Shown here: piece by piece, positions 1 to 10,495 of the stretch | Position numbering within the stretch: position 1 is the first letter of the stretch | Layout: the number at the start of each line of letters is the position of its first letter | Assembly: GCF_006715725.1 (NCBI RefSeq) | Contig: NZ_VFNU01000001.1 | Location: 3,472,001 to 3,536,000, forward strand | Reading direction: 5' to 3' | Source: Nocardioides sp. SLBN-35 | Lineage (GTDB): Bacteria > Actinomycetota > Actinomycetes > Propionibacteriales > Nocardioidaceae | Length of the DNA stretch: 64,000 nt | The notes under the pieces: generated by a model | Database searches by the model: none | Seen by the model: the letters and a program-made list of their open reading frames with translations, nothing else | What the model was told of the DNA's origin: nothing | Made by a program: the position numbers and the translations under genes

Positions 1-1
1 C

Positions 2-1111
2 TTCTTCTCCGACCGGTTCGACAGCCCACTGCTCGGCAAGGTGTCCGCGTTGGTCGGCGCGATCTTCCTGCTGCCCTACCTGCAGCTGCAGATCACCGGC
101 CTGGGCCTGATCGTCGAGCTCGCGACCGGCAGCGAGGCCGGCCGCGGCCTGTCCATGGTGGTGGCCAGCCTGCTCGTCGTGGTCTTCGTCATCTGGTCCG
201 GCATCCGCGGCATCGCCCGGGTCGCCGTGGTCAAGGACGTGCTGATGATCGCCGCCCTGCTGATCGTGCTCGGCGGCGCCGTCTTCGGCATCGCCGGCAT
301 CCCGGACACCTTCGCCCACATCCACAGCGTGGGCCCGCAGCTGCTCGACTTCAGCCAGCCCGGCTGGGACACGACGTTCTTCCTGACCGCCGTCATCGTG
401 ACCAGCATCGGCGCCGGCCTGAACACCTTCCCCCACCTGTGGCCGCCGGTCCTCGCGGCCAAGTCCGGCGAGGTGCTGCGCAGCAACTACAAGTGGCTCG
501 CGCTCTACCAGCTGATGCTGTTCGCGCCGATCATCGTCGGCCTCACCGCCACCCAGGCGCTCGCGGCCGACACGACGGGCAACCACGTGCTGCTCGACAC
601 CGCCAACGCGACGCTGCCGTCGTGGCTGGTCGCGGTCGTCGCCATCGCCGGCGCGTCGGCCGCCATGGTGCCGGCCGCCGCCATCGCGATGGGGATCTCC
701 TCGCTGCTCTCGACCAACCTGGTGCCGGTGCGGGAGTCGCTGCGGTTCCGGCTCAACACCGTGTTCGTCGTCGCGGCGATCAGCCTCTCGCTGGTGTTCG
801 GCCTGGCGAACTCCGACATCGCCTCCCTGCTGCTGCTCACCTACGGCGGGCTCACGCAGATGGCCCCCGCCACACTGATCGGCCTGCGCTCGCGGGTCAC
901 CGTCGGTGCGGTCCCCGTCCTGCTCGGCATGGTGGTGGGCGTCGTGACGGTCGCCTGGATCACCTTCTTCGAGGTCCCGATCGGCAGCTGGGACTCCGGC
1001 CTGATCGCGCTGGCGCCGAACCTGGTGGTGCTGGTGGTCGCGGAGGCGGTCCGGCGCCGTACCCGGCCCTCGGTGGCCCCCGACCGGGCGGAGGCAGCGT
1101 TCGCTGGGTGA
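2..1111 (+). CDS. sodium:solute symporter family permease, 3' part (5' end outside window)
   Basis: The reading frame is open from the first full codon of the window, so this is the C-terminal 369 residues of a longer gene. It is strongly hydrophobic, with about eight or nine membrane segments, and small-residue-rich helices typical of the SSS family (MctC/ActP/PutP type), which import solutes with Na+. Near the start is FFSDRFDSPLLGK followed by a helix LPYLQLQITGLG, a pattern seen in monocarboxylate and acetate-type members. The C-terminus is short, basic and cytoplasmic. Substrate cannot be told from this fragment. It ends 29 bp before a separate small membrane-protein gene on the same strand. 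Confidence 0.8.
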   Translation, partial: FFSDRFDSPLLGKVSALVGAIFLLPYLQLQITGLGLIVELATGSEAGRGLSMVVASLLVVVFVIWSGIRGIARVAVVKDVLMIAALLIVLGGAVFGIAGIPDTFAHIHSVGPQLLDFSQPGWDTTFFLTAVIVTSIGAGLNTFPHLWPPVLAAKSGEVLRSNYKWLALYQLMLFAPIIVGLTATQALAADTTGNHVLLDTANATLPSWLVAVVAIAGASAAMVPAAAIAMGISSLLSTNLVPVRESLRFRLNTVFVVAAISLSLVFGLANSDIASLLLLTYGGLTQMAPATLIGLRSRVTVGAVPVLLGMVVGVVTVAWITFFEVPIGSWDSGLIALAPNLVVLVVAEAVRRRTRPSVAPDRAEAAFAG

Positions 1112-1140
1112 ACACGAGGTGAACGTGACACCATTCCCCG

Positions 1141-1698
1141 GTGAACACGGCCCCTGTCGCGCTCTGGCGCCTCCTCGTCGTCGCCAGCGCGACGTGCGGG
1201 GTGGTCCTCGCGGCGCGGGAGTACGACGTGTGGTGGACCGCGCTGTCCCAGCTCTCCAACCTCGCCGTCGCCGTGTGCTTCCTCGCCCTGGCCGTCCGGG
1301 AGCCCCGCTCCCCCTGGCTGCGCGGCGCGCTGACGACCCTGATGGTGCTGGTCGGCCTGGCCTACGTGCCGATGCAGAACGGCAACCTGTGGCACGCCTG
1401 GTCGCTGCTCGAGCACGTCGTGACACCGTCCCTGGTCGTGCTCGACTTCGTCCTGGTCGGTCGCAACCACCACGCGGTGCGCTGGTGGCACCCGCTGACG
1501 TGGCTGGTGCCGCCGACGGCGTACCTGCTCTGGTACGTCGGCGACGACCTCGCCGTCTACGCGGCCCTCGACGCGGCGCACCCGGCGCAGTTCGGCCAGC
1601 GGATCGGGGTCCTGCTCGGCCTGCTGCTGACGACCGGCTTCGCGCTCTACGCCCTGGGCCGGCGCCGGGTGCCGACCGCGGACCTCACGAACGCCTGA
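1141..1698 (+). CDS. Pr6Pr-family small integral membrane protein
   Basis: A 185-residue protein with a GTG start and about six predicted membrane segments. Conserved-looking features are WWTALSQLSNLAVAVCF in the first loop and helix, LEHVVTPSLVVLDF in the middle, and HPLTWLVPPTAYLLWY later. This layout fits the Pr6Pr family (six-helix proteins related to FAR-17a/AIG1), whose role in bacteria is unknown; AIG1-type relatives are membrane serine/threonine hydrolases of lipids, but I do not claim that activity here. Its last 52 bp overlap the end of the convergent LysR gene. No clear RBS is visible, and it may be translated from the symporter transcript. Confidence 0.7.
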   Translation: MNTAPVALWRLLVVASATCGVVLAAREYDVWWTALSQLSNLAVAVCFLALAVREPRSPWLRGALTTLMVLVGLAYVPMQNGNLWHAWSLLEHVVTPSLVVLDFVLVGRNHHAVRWWHPLTWLVPPTAYLLWYVGDDLAVYAALDAAHPAQFGQRIGVLLGLLLTTGFALYALGRRRVPTADLTNA

Positions 1699-2570
1699 GC
1701 GCGCGCGGTCAGCCGGACGCCCTTCATCGAGGCGACGACCACCTCCAGCGGCTCGACCGGGTCGGCGATCTCGAGCGTGACCACCTCGGCACCGTCGTAG
1801 GTCATGTCACTGGCGGGGCGCTGGTTGAGCACCGACCAGCCCTGGCCGTTGGCGACCATGGCGCGCACGGTCTCGAAGCCGGAGGTGCGGTGCCGCACGG
1901 TGGGGCGCACGCCGACCGAGGCGACCAGGCGCTCGAGGTACTGCCGGCTGTGCGGCAGGTCGAGCAGCACCATCGGCTCGTCGGCGAGCTCCTTCAGCGC
2001 GACCTTCTTGCGCCGCGCGAGGCGGTGGTCGCGCGGGAGCAGGACGTACGGCGGTGCGCCGCCGACCCGGACGTGGTCGATGTCGTCGTCCAGGTCGTAG
2101 CCGTACATCAGCGCCAGCTCGCACCGACCCGAGCGCAGCGCCTGCTTGAGCGCCGCGTGCTCGTCCTCGACGACCGAGATCCGGATGCCGGGGTGGTCGG
2201 CCTCGCAGGCGGCGAGCAGGCGCGGCAGCTCGAACGGGCCCAGCGTGGTGAAGCAGCCGACGGTCAGGTCGCCGGTGAGCGCCTGGCCGGCCGAGCGGGC
2301 CACCTCGGCGAGCTCGCTGGTGTGCACGAGGTAGCTGCGCAGCTCGCGCTGGAACGCCTCGCCGGCCGCGGTGAGGGTGAGCCCGCGGGCGTGGTGGCGC
2401 AGCAACAGCTGGACGCCGAGCTCCTTCTCGAGCTGCGCGACCGCGGTCGAGACGGCCGACTGGGAGACCATCAGCTCCTTGGAGGCCGCGGTCATGGAGC
2501 CCAGCTCCGCCGCCGCGGCGAAGTACCGCAGCTGCGTGAGCGTGAAGCCGACCTCCGCCATGGCGGCCAT
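1647..2570 (-). CDS. LysR-family transcriptional regulator
   Basis: A 307-residue LysR-type regulator. The N-terminal winged helix-turn-helix covers roughly residues 8-65 (LTQLRYFAAAAELGSMTAAS, then SQSAVSTAVAQLEKELG), followed by a periplasmic-binding-protein-like effector domain (LTVGCFTTLGPFELPRLL onward). I chose the ATG at 2570 because GGGAGG lies nine bases upstream; a second in-frame ATG at 2561 would be too far from it. It is the last gene of the minus-strand run RidA, DUF1028, M20, aspartase, LysR, 26 bp after aspartase, so it probably regulates this operon and the divergent monooxygenase genes through the inverted repeat at 6245-6353. The last 52 bp overlap the neighbouring membrane-protein gene tail to tail. 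Confidence 0.88.
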   Translation of the reverse strand: MAAMAEVGFTLTQLRYFAAAAELGSMTAASKELMVSQSAVSTAVAQLEKELGVQLLLRHHARGLTLTAAGEAFQRELRSYLVHTSELAEVARSAGQALTGDLTVGCFTTLGPFELPRLLAACEADHPGIRISVVEDEHAALKQALRSGRCELALMYGYDLDDDIDHVRVGGAPPYVLLPRDHRLARRKKVALKELADEPMVLLDLPHSRQYLERLVASVGVRPTVRHRTSGFETVRAMVANGQGWSVLNQRPASDMTYDGAEVVTLEIADPVEPLEVVVASMKGVRLTARAQAFVRSAVGTRRRPRA

Positions 2571-2596
2571 CCTGCCGTACCTCCCGGTCCCGGTGC

Positions 2597-3993
<1,397 letters not shown>

Positions 3994-3997
<4 letters not shown>

Positions 3998-5121
3998 CGC
4001 TCGGCGCTCCCGGCCACGTCGAGCGCGGTCCAGGCCAGCGCCGTGGCCGCGTCGAGCAGCGCCCTCTCGGCGTCGCCGCCGACGCAGTGCGCGGCGAACT
4101 CCGGCTGGTGGTTGAGGGCGGTGCCGGAGTTGATGCCGATGTAGGGGTGGATCGCATTGACGACCTGGGAGACGTTGCCCATGTCGGTGGAGGCACGGTT
4201 CATCCGGCGCGCGGGAGAGGTCTCGTCGAAGGTGCGCCCCAGCTCCTGCGCATTGCGCCGGTACGCCGCCAGTGCCGGGGCGAAGGTGCGGAACTCGGCG
4301 TACGGCTTGCTCTCAGGGGTGATCTCCAGGCTCGCGCCGGTGGCCAGGGCGCCGGCCTGGAAGCACTTCCAGACCCGGTCCTCGGTCTCGGCGAGCTGGG
4401 CCATCGACTCGGCGCGGACGTACCAGCGGCCCTCGGTGCGCGCCGGGATCGCATTGGGCGCCTCTCCCCCGTTGGTCATCACGCCGTGCACGCGCACCGT
4501 CGGCGGGAGCTGCTGGCGCAGCATGCCGATCGCGACCTGGGCGATGGTGAAGGCGTCGGCGGCGTTGACGCCCTGCTCGGGGTACGCCGCCGCGTGGGCC
4601 GCCTTGCCGCGGTACTCGACATGCGAGTGGGACACCGCGAACGGCTCCGCCTCGGCGACGTCGACCGGCGCGGGGTGGGCCATCATCGCCAGGTCGAGGC
4701 CGGCGAAGGCACCGCGCTCGAGCAGCTCGATCTTGCCGCCGCCGCCCTCCTCGGCCGGCGTGCCGTAGACCTCGATGGTCAGCCCGGCCACGTCGGCGAG
4801 GGGAGCCAGCGCGCGGGCGGTGCCGACGGTGATCGCGGAGATCAGGTTGTGGCCGCAGGCGTGTCCCAGGCCCGGCAGGGCGTCGTACTCGGCGCACAGG
4901 CCGAGCCGGAACGGGCCGCTGCCGATGGTGGCGTGGAAGGCGGTCTCCAGCCCGAGGTAGGCCGGCGTGACGTCGTAGCCGACCTCGGCGAGGGCCTCGG
5001 CGACCCAGCGCGAGGAGTCGTGCTCCTCCCAGCCGAGCTCGGGGTGGGCGTGCAGCTGCTCGGAGAGCCGGATCAGGCGCTCGGCGTCGGCGCCGACGGT
5101 GGCGGCGGCCCGGTCCTTCAT
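3994..5121 (-). CDS. M20-family amidohydrolase / peptidase
   Basis: A 375-residue metallohydrolase of the M20 family (AbgB/aminoacylase-like). Metal-site motifs are visible in order: LCAEYDALPGLGHACGHN, TPAEEGGGG with the general-base Glu, MAHPAP, and a C-terminal ALNHQPEF supplying a late His. A dimerisation domain lies in the middle (SHSHVEYRGKAAHAAAYP). Such enzymes cut amide bonds in N-acyl amino acids and related small molecules. I prefer the ATG at 5121, six bases after GGGGA; a GTG one codon upstream would give a GTGA overlap with the previous gene. It sits between DUF1028 and aspartase in a translationally coupled operon. The substrate is unknown. Confidence 0.85.
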
Positions 5122-5789
5122 CACTCGTCCCCGGGGACGCCGTACGACGGCGCCGTGGTCGGGTCGAGCCCGCGGGTGACGTAGTCGTCGCGCTGCGGCA
5201 GCCAGACGCCGAGCAGCTCGCGGAGCTGTCCGATCGGGTCCTCGCTCCAGTCGACGCGCAGGTCGGTGACCCGCCAGGCGACGTCGCGCACCACCGACAG
5301 TCCGGCCGAGCGGACCGGTCCGGCCTCGCCGCCGGCGGCCAGGCCGGCCTCGAGCGCGGACAGCAGCCGCTCCTCGAGCTCGCCGGTGGCGGCGCTGAAG
5401 CCGGCGGCGACGGCGTCGACGACCGCGGGGTCGGCGAGGAGGTTCCCGGCGGCGACCACGCTGTCGCCGACGACCTGGTGGTGCACGCCGAGCGAGCCCT
5501 CACCGGAGAACGCGGCGCCCTTGCCGTCGAGCCCGAGGACGGTGAGCTGGCGGTGCTGGACGTGCTCGCGGCCGTCGGTGACCTCCGCCAGCGCGGCCTC
5601 GGCGTCGAGACCGCTCTCCAGCGCGTCGAGGAGCTCGGTGCCCAGCCGCGGGTCGGTGATGTTCTGCGAGGACGCGCCACCGACGCCGGGGCGCAGGTGG
5701 ATGCAGCGCGCCGCGACGGCCGGGCTGGAGGAGGTGACGGCGATGCCGACGGCGCCGGTGCCGTCGGTAGCCAGGACGGAGAAGGTCAC
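5121..5789 (-). CDS. DUF1028 family protein (Ntn-hydrolase-like)
   Basis: A 222-residue protein with a GTG start matching the DUF1028 family. The N-terminus TFSVLATDGTGAVGIAVTSS is typical, as are the GGASSQNITDPRLG segment and a final WSEDPIGQLRELLG region. The family has an N-terminal-nucleophile-hydrolase-like fold and usually sits beside RidA proteins and amidohydrolases in catabolic clusters, but no reaction is established that I can cite. The start GTG overlaps the RidA stop by four bases, and the stop overlaps the M20 start, so it is translated as part of the same mRNA. Confidence 0.8.
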   Translation of the reverse strand: MTFSVLATDGTGAVGIAVTSSSPAVAARCIHLRPGVGGASSQNITDPRLGTELLDALESGLDAEAALAEVTDGREHVQHRQLTVLGLDGKGAAFSGEGSLGVHHQVVGDSVVAAGNLLADPAVVDAVAAGFSAATGELEERLLSALEAGLAAGGEAGPVRSAGLSVVRDVAWRVTDLRVDWSEDPIGQLRELLGVWLPQRDDYVTRGLDPTTAPSYGVPGDE

Positions 5790-6214
5790 TCGGAGATCAC
5801 CGCGATCGCGTCGACCTCGACCAGCCACTCGGGACGGGCGAGGGCGGAGACGACGATGCCGGTCGAGATCGGGTGCACACCCTTGGTCCAGCGGCCGATG
5901 GTCCGGTAGACGCTCTCGCGGTAGCGCGGGTCGACGATGTAGATGGTGAGCTTGACCAGGTGCTCCATGCGGGCACCGGCCTCCTCGAGCAGCATCTTGA
6001 TGTTGGCCATCGCCTGCTCGGTCTGCGCCTCGACGTCGCCGATCCCGACGGACTCGCTGGTGTCGAGGTCCTGGCCGATCTGGCCGCGGACGTACACCGT
6101 GTTGCCCGCGACGACGGCCTGGCACAGGTCGTTGTCGAGGTTCTGCTCCGGGTAGGTGACGCTGGTGTTGAACGGACGGATGCGGGTGTGGCCGCCGACG
6201 ACGATGCTGCTCAT
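5786..6214 (-). CDS. RidA-family protein (reactive enamine/imine deaminase-like)
   Basis: A 142-residue RidA/YjgF/Rut-family protein, first gene of the coupled minus-strand operon. The family hydrolyses reactive enamine or imine intermediates, or acts in dedicated catabolic steps (as RutC does). Family marks are VYVRGQIGQDLDTSE, QTEQAMANIKMLLEEAG, LTIYIVDPRYRESV and the C-terminal ARPEWLVEVDAIAV, whose Arg corresponds to the conserved carboxylate-binding Arg. The start at 6214 was chosen because the upstream frame is not conserved-looking and the promoter inverted repeat lies immediately beyond. With the aspartase and M20 genes it suggests breakdown of an N-containing ring or amide compound. 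Confidence 0.88.
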   Translation of the reverse strand: MSSIVVGGHTRIRPFNTSVTYPEQNLDNDLCQAVVAGNTVYVRGQIGQDLDTSESVGIGDVEAQTEQAMANIKMLLEEAGARMEHLVKLTIYIVDPRYRESVYRTIGRWTKGVHPISTGIVVSALARPEWLVEVDAIAVISE

Positions 6215-6244
6215 GCGCACCAGTCCACCGGACCGCGGGCCATG

Positions 6245-6353
6245 TGTCCAACAGATCTTTCCGACCCCACTCATCAATGGAACAGATGCAACAGGATCGC
6301 CTCCCCGGACATCTGGGAAACGAATGCAGTGGACCAATAAGATCTGTTGGACA
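6245..6353. promoter_or_regulatory. divergent promoter region with perfect 15-bp inverted repeat
   Basis: TGTCCAACAGATCTT at 6245-6259 is matched by its exact reverse complement at 6339-6353, 79 bases apart, in the intergenic region between the divergent RidA and monooxygenase genes. A further AACAGAT lies at about 6281. Two widely spaced symmetric sites suit a tetrameric LysR regulator that bends DNA, and a LysR gene ends the RidA operon. The arms lie close to each start codon (about 30 bp), so they probably overlap the promoters. The binding protein is inference. Confidence 0.6.
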
Positions 6354-6383
6354 GGACCAACGGCGGCGCCCGACGATCGTCCC

Positions 6384-7658
6384 ATGTCCCACCAGGAACC
6401 CCAGCAGGTCGAGGTCCTCGTCGTCGGCGCCGGTCAGGCCGGCGTGGCGATGAGTGAGCACCTCAGCGACAACGGCATCCCCCACCTCGTCCTCGAGCGC
6501 GAGCGGATCGCCGAGCGCTGGCGCACCATGCGCTGGGACTCGCTGGTCGCCAACGGCCCCGCCTGGCACGACCGCTTCCCCGGCCTGGAGTTCCACGACG
6601 TCGACCCCGACGGCTTCGCGACCAAGGACCAGGTCGCGGCCTACTTCGAGGCGTACGCCGAGAAGATCGCCGCCCCGATCCGCACCGGCGTCGAGGTCAC
6701 CTCGGTGACCCGCAACCAGGGCCGCCCCGGCTTCCGGGTCGAGACGTCCGACGGCGTCGTCGAGGCCCGGTACGTCGTCGCCGCGACCGGCCCGTTCCAG
6801 CGGCCGGTCTTCCCGCCGATCGTCCCCGAGGGCCCCGACAGTCCCGTACCGGTGCAGATCCACTCGAGTGACTACCGCAACCCCGCCCAGCTGCCCGAGG
6901 GCAACGTCCTGGTGGTCGGCGCCGGCTCGTCCGGCGTCCAGATCGCCGACGAGCTGCAGCGCTCCGGCCGGCAGGTGTACCTCTCGGTCGGCCCGCACGA
7001 CCGCCCGCCCCGCAGCTACCGCGGCCGCGACTTCTGCTGGTGGCTGGGCGTCCTGGGCCTGTGGGACCTCGAGACCCCAGCCGCCGGTGCCGAGCACGTC
7101 ACCATCGCCGTCAGCGGCGCCCGTGGCGGCCACACCGTCGACTTCCGCGCACTCGCCGCGCAGGGCATCCAGCTCGTCGGCATGACGGACCGGTACGCCG
7201 ACGGCGTGCTCACCTTCCGCGAGGACCTGGCTGCCAACATCGCCGCCGGCGACGCCAACCTGCTGGCGCTGCTCGACCGGGCCGACGCCTGGGTGGAGGC
7301 CAACGGCATGGACCTGCCCGAGGAGCCGGAGGCTCGCGTGCTCGGCGCCGACCCGGCCAGCGTCACCGACCCCATGCTCGCGCTCGACCTCGCCGAGGCG
7401 GGCGTGACCTCGATCGTCTGGGCGACCGGCTTCGCCACCGACTACGCCTGGCTGCCCGACGGCGCCCTCGACGAGACCGGCAAGCCGTCGCACCGGCGCG
7501 GCGTCTCGTCCGAGCCCGGCATCTACTTCGTCGGCCTGCCCTGGCTCTCACGTCGCGGGTCGAGCTTCATCTGGGGCGTCTGGCACGACGCCAAGCATGT
7601 CGCCGGGCACATCGCGACCCAGCGCAGCTACCTGACCTACGAGGCACCGAGCGCATGA
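6384..7658 (+). CDS. FAD-dependent NAD(P)H monooxygenase-like oxidoreductase
   Basis: A 424-residue flavoprotein of the class B monooxygenase type. An FAD-binding GAGQAG lies at residues 15-20 (VLVVGAGQAGVAMSEHL) and a second nucleotide-binding GAGSSG in the middle (VLVVGAGSSGVQIADEL) for NADPH; RWRTMRWDSL and VAATGPFQRP are also typical of FMO/CzcO-like proteins. The C-terminal WATGFATDYAWLP is the conserved late FAD-contact motif. It probably hydroxylates or oxygenates a small molecule in the cytoplasm. It overlaps the next gene, an HDAC-like amidohydrolase, by ATGA, so the two act in the same pathway. It is divergent from the RidA operon and shares its inverted-repeat promoter. Confidence 0.82.
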   Translation: MSHQEPQQVEVLVVGAGQAGVAMSEHLSDNGIPHLVLERERIAERWRTMRWDSLVANGPAWHDRFPGLEFHDVDPDGFATKDQVAAYFEAYAEKIAAPIRTGVEVTSVTRNQGRPGFRVETSDGVVEARYVVAATGPFQRPVFPPIVPEGPDSPVPVQIHSSDYRNPAQLPEGNVLVVGAGSSGVQIADELQRSGRQVYLSVGPHDRPPRSYRGRDFCWWLGVLGLWDLETPAAGAEHVTIAVSGARGGHTVDFRALAAQGIQLVGMTDRYADGVLTFREDLAANIAAGDANLLALLDRADAWVEANGMDLPEEPEARVLGADPASVTDPMLALDLAEAGVTSIVWATGFATDYAWLPDGALDETGKPSHRRGVSSEPGIYFVGLPWLSRRGSSFIWGVWHDAKHVAGHIATQRSYLTYEAPSA

Positions 7659-8785
7659 GCGGGCAGCCGCGGACCGCGTTCTACCACGACGAGCGGTGCC
7701 TGTGGCACAGCACCGGCGAGGCCGTGCTGTTCCTCCCCGTGGGGGGCTGGCTCCAGCCGCTCGCCACCGGCGGCCACCCCGAGTCGCCCGAGTCCAAGCG
7801 CCGGTTCAAGTCGCTGATGGACGTCTCCGGGCTCACCGACCGGCTGGCCGTGCACAGCGCCGAGCCGGTCACCCGTGAGGACCTGCTGCGGGTCCACCCG
7901 GCGTCGTACGTCGACAACTTCCGCGAGCTCTCCGCCGGCCGTGGCGGCGAGATCGGCCCCGAGGCGCTGTTCTCGCACGGCGGCTTCGAGATCGCCGCCC
8001 TGTCGGCCGGCCTCGCCAAGCGCGCGGTCGCCGACGTCGTCACCGGCCGCTACCGCAACGCCTACGCCCTCTCGCGCCCACCGGGCCACCACTGCCTGCC
8101 CGACGAGGGGATGGGCTTCTGCCTGCTCGCCAACATCGCGATCGCGATCGAGGCGGCCAAGGCCGAGCACGGCCTGGGCAGGGTCGCCGTCCTCGACTGG
8201 GACGTGCACCACGGCAACGGCACCCAGGCCGTCTACTACGAGCGCGACGACGTGCTGACCGTCTCGATCCACCAGGAGAACTGCTTCCCGGTGGACTCCG
8301 GCGGCACCGAGGAGCGCGGCACCGGAGCCGGCGAGGGCTACAACCTCAACGTGCCCCTCCCGCCGGGATCGGGTCACGAGACCTACCTCGCCGCGATGCG
8401 CGACATCGTGCTGCCGGCGCTGCGCGCCTTCTCCCCCGACCTGATCGTGATCGCCAGCGGACTCGACGCCAACATGGTCGACCCGCTCGCTCGCCAGCTC
8501 CTCTACGCCGACAGCTTCCGCCAGATGACCGCCATGGTCATGGACCTGGCCGACGAGGTGTGCGAGGGCCGCGTGGTCGCCGTCCACGAGGGCGGGTACG
8601 CCGAGTCCGAGGTCCCCTTCTGCGGCCTGGCCATCGTCGAGACCCTGTCCGGCATCCGCACCGAGGTCGTCGACCCGTTCGAGGAGACCTTCGTCGCCCA
8701 GCAGCCGTCCGCACGGACGGTGCGGCACCAGCTGGAGATCGTGGCCGAGCTGGCCGCGGAGCTGCGCGCCCCCGCGGTGGAGTAG
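7655..8785 (+). CDS. class II histone-deacetylase-like amidohydrolase
   Basis: A 376-residue arginase/deacetylase-fold protein. The zinc and charge-relay motifs are present in order: RPPGHHCLPDEGMGFC (catalytic His pair), VLDWDVHHGNGTQ (zinc Asp and His), IASGLDANMVDP (zinc Asp) and HEGGYAE with the late Tyr. Bacterial relatives remove acetyl groups from acetylpolyamines or hydrolyse other amides rather than acting on histones. The AEPVTREDLLRVHPASYV segment is typical of the family N-terminal domain. It is translationally coupled to the upstream flavin monooxygenase, so it more likely handles a small amide in that pathway than protein lysines. Substrate unproven. Confidence 0.88.
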   Translation: MSGQPRTAFYHDERCLWHSTGEAVLFLPVGGWLQPLATGGHPESPESKRRFKSLMDVSGLTDRLAVHSAEPVTREDLLRVHPASYVDNFRELSAGRGGEIGPEALFSHGGFEIAALSAGLAKRAVADVVTGRYRNAYALSRPPGHHCLPDEGMGFCLLANIAIAIEAAKAEHGLGRVAVLDWDVHHGNGTQAVYYERDDVLTVSIHQENCFPVDSGGTEERGTGAGEGYNLNVPLPPGSGHETYLAAMRDIVLPALRAFSPDLIVIASGLDANMVDPLARQLLYADSFRQMTAMVMDLADEVCEGRVVAVHEGGYAESEVPFCGLAIVETLSGIRTEVVDPFEETFVAQQPSARTVRHQLEIVAELAAELRAPAVE

Positions 8786-8816
8786 TCCCCCAATCGTGGC
8801 GATGCCCGGTCGTGCT

Positions 8817-8835
8817 CCGCAGTGGTCGACTGCGG
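8817..8835 (+). terminator. hairpin between HDAC-like gene and glycosidase
   Basis: CCGCAGT, a five-base loop and ACTGCGG form a perfect 7-bp stem, with GTGC/GCAC flanks that could extend it. It lies 31 bp after the deacetylase stop and 25 bp before the glycosidase start. It has no T-run, as is common in GC-rich actinobacteria, so it could be a terminator for the upstream operon or a structured 5' leader of the glycosidase. Confidence 0.4.
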
Positions 8836-8860
8836 TGGGCACGATCGGACGGGGGAACAC

Positions 8861-10495
8861 GTGACGACCAACAGGCTCCTGCGGCTGGCCGCGGCACTGA
8901 CAGGCGCGGTGCTGCTCGCCACGGCGCCGCAGCTCGCGTCGGGATCACCGGACGGCATGAGGTTCGGCGCCGTGAGCCAGCCCCGCGCGGGCGAGAGCTA
9001 CCAGTCAGCTCTCCTGCGGGCCGAGGCGACCGCCGGTCGCACCTACGACGTGGTCCGCGACTTCCCGCGCTGGGACAGCCCGTTCCCCGACTCGTTCCAC
9101 ACCTGGCTCCAGGGCAGCGGACGCACCCTGATCCTCTCGGTCAAGTCCCGCCGACTCAACGGCCAGACCGTGCTCTGGCAGAGCCTCGTCGACGCCCAGC
9201 CCGGGAGCGCGCTCTACGACGACATGGTGCGCTGGGCGGACCGGCTGCGCGACTACGCCGTACCGATCTACTTCACGTTCAACCACGAGCCGGAGTCCAA
9301 GGCCAGCTCCACCATGGGCGACGCGTCCCAGTTCATCGCGGCGTGGCGGAAGTTCCACGACATCGTCGTCGCTCGTGGGGCGACCAACGTGAGGTTCATG
9401 TGGATCATGACCGACTACGCGTTCATGGTCGGACCGGACGCCCGGAACTACGGCCCGAAGTGGTACCCGGGCGACGGGTACGTGGACGCGATGGGCATCG
9501 ACGCCTACAACTGGTTCACCTGTCGCACCGGGATCAACACACCCTGGATGTCGCTGGAGCAGATCATCCGTCCCTTCCGGGACTTCGGCGCCCTCCACCC
9601 GACCAAGGAGCTGTGGCTGACGGAGTGGGCGAGCGCCGAGGACCCGGCCAACCCCACGCGCAAGGCCCAGTGGTACGCCGCCGCGCAGGCCCTCTTCAAG
9701 CGGTCGGACTACGCGCAGTTCGTCGGGGTCTCCGCCTTCGACGCCAAGGGCCCCGACAGCTGCAACTGGTACCCCGACAGCACCACCTCCTCGGCCGGCG
9801 CGTTCCGGACCATGGCGACAGACCCGTTCTACGACGGCGGCACTCCCCCACCGCCGCCGCCCGCAACCACCGAGATCTCCTTCGTCGCCTCGGCGAGCAG
9901 CAACGCCAACGTCACCAACCACAGCGTCCAGGTGCCCGGCACGGTGCAGAGCGGCGACACCCTGCTGCTCTACTTCACCGCGAACACGGCACCGACCAGC
10001 ACGTCGGTGCCGGCAGGCTGGACCCAGGTGCGCAGCGCGAACCTGTCCACCGCGCTGAGCCGGGTGTGGGTGCGCACCGCCACCGCCGGCGACGCGGGGT
10101 CGACCGTCACGGTCAGCAACTCCTCCCTCACCAAGGGCGACCTCACCGTGGCCGCCTATCGCGGCCCGCCGGGCACCCCGATCGACGTGAGCGCGGTCAA
10201 CGCCCAGGCCAGCACCACGACGCAGTACGTCGCCCCGTCGGTCACGCCGACCCGGGCCGGGGACTGGGTGGTCGTCTACTGGGCGGACAAGTCCTCGACC
10301 AACACCGGCCACGCCATCCCGGCGTCGCTCACCCGGCGCCGTACGACGACCGGCACCGGGGGCGGTCACATCACCGCGACGCTCGCCGACACCAACGCGG
10401 CCGTGGCGCTCACGCCGACCGGCACCTATGTCGCCACCGGATCGGTCGCGTCGAGCCAGGCGATCAGCTACACGATCGCCCTGCGGCTTCCCTGA
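8861..10495 (+). CDS. secreted glycoside hydrolase, GH26-like, with C-terminal beta-sandwich module
   Basis: A 544-residue exported protein. GTG at 8861 is preceded by GGGGGAA at good spacing and gives a signal peptide (basic VTTNRLLRLA, hydrophobic core, cleavage near LASGS). The catalytic domain (about residues 30-320) has a TIM-barrel GH26 look: FTFNHEPE with the probable acid/base Glu143 and LWLTEWAS with the probable nucleophile Glu255. A PPPPPP linker near residue 330 leads to a roughly 200-residue Ser/Thr-rich beta-sandwich module. GH26 enzymes are mostly beta-mannanases, but the specificity here is not shown. Its final 32 bp overlap the convergent GMC oxidoreductase gene. Confidence 0.75.
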   Translation: MTTNRLLRLAAALTGAVLLATAPQLASGSPDGMRFGAVSQPRAGESYQSALLRAEATAGRTYDVVRDFPRWDSPFPDSFHTWLQGSGRTLILSVKSRRLNGQTVLWQSLVDAQPGSALYDDMVRWADRLRDYAVPIYFTFNHEPESKASSTMGDASQFIAAWRKFHDIVVARGATNVRFMWIMTDYAFMVGPDARNYGPKWYPGDGYVDAMGIDAYNWFTCRTGINTPWMSLEQIIRPFRDFGALHPTKELWLTEWASAEDPANPTRKAQWYAAAQALFKRSDYAQFVGVSAFDAKGPDSCNWYPDSTTSSAGAFRTMATDPFYDGGTPPPPPPATTEISFVASASSNANVTNHSVQVPGTVQSGDTLLLYFTANTAPTSTSVPAGWTQVRSANLSTALSRVWVRTATAGDAGSTVTVSNSSLTKGDLTVAAYRGPPGTPIDVSAVNAQASTTTQYVAPSVTPTRAGDWVVVYWADKSSTNTGHAIPASLTRRRTTTGTGGGHITATLADTNAAVALTPTGTYVATGSVASSQAISYTIALRLP

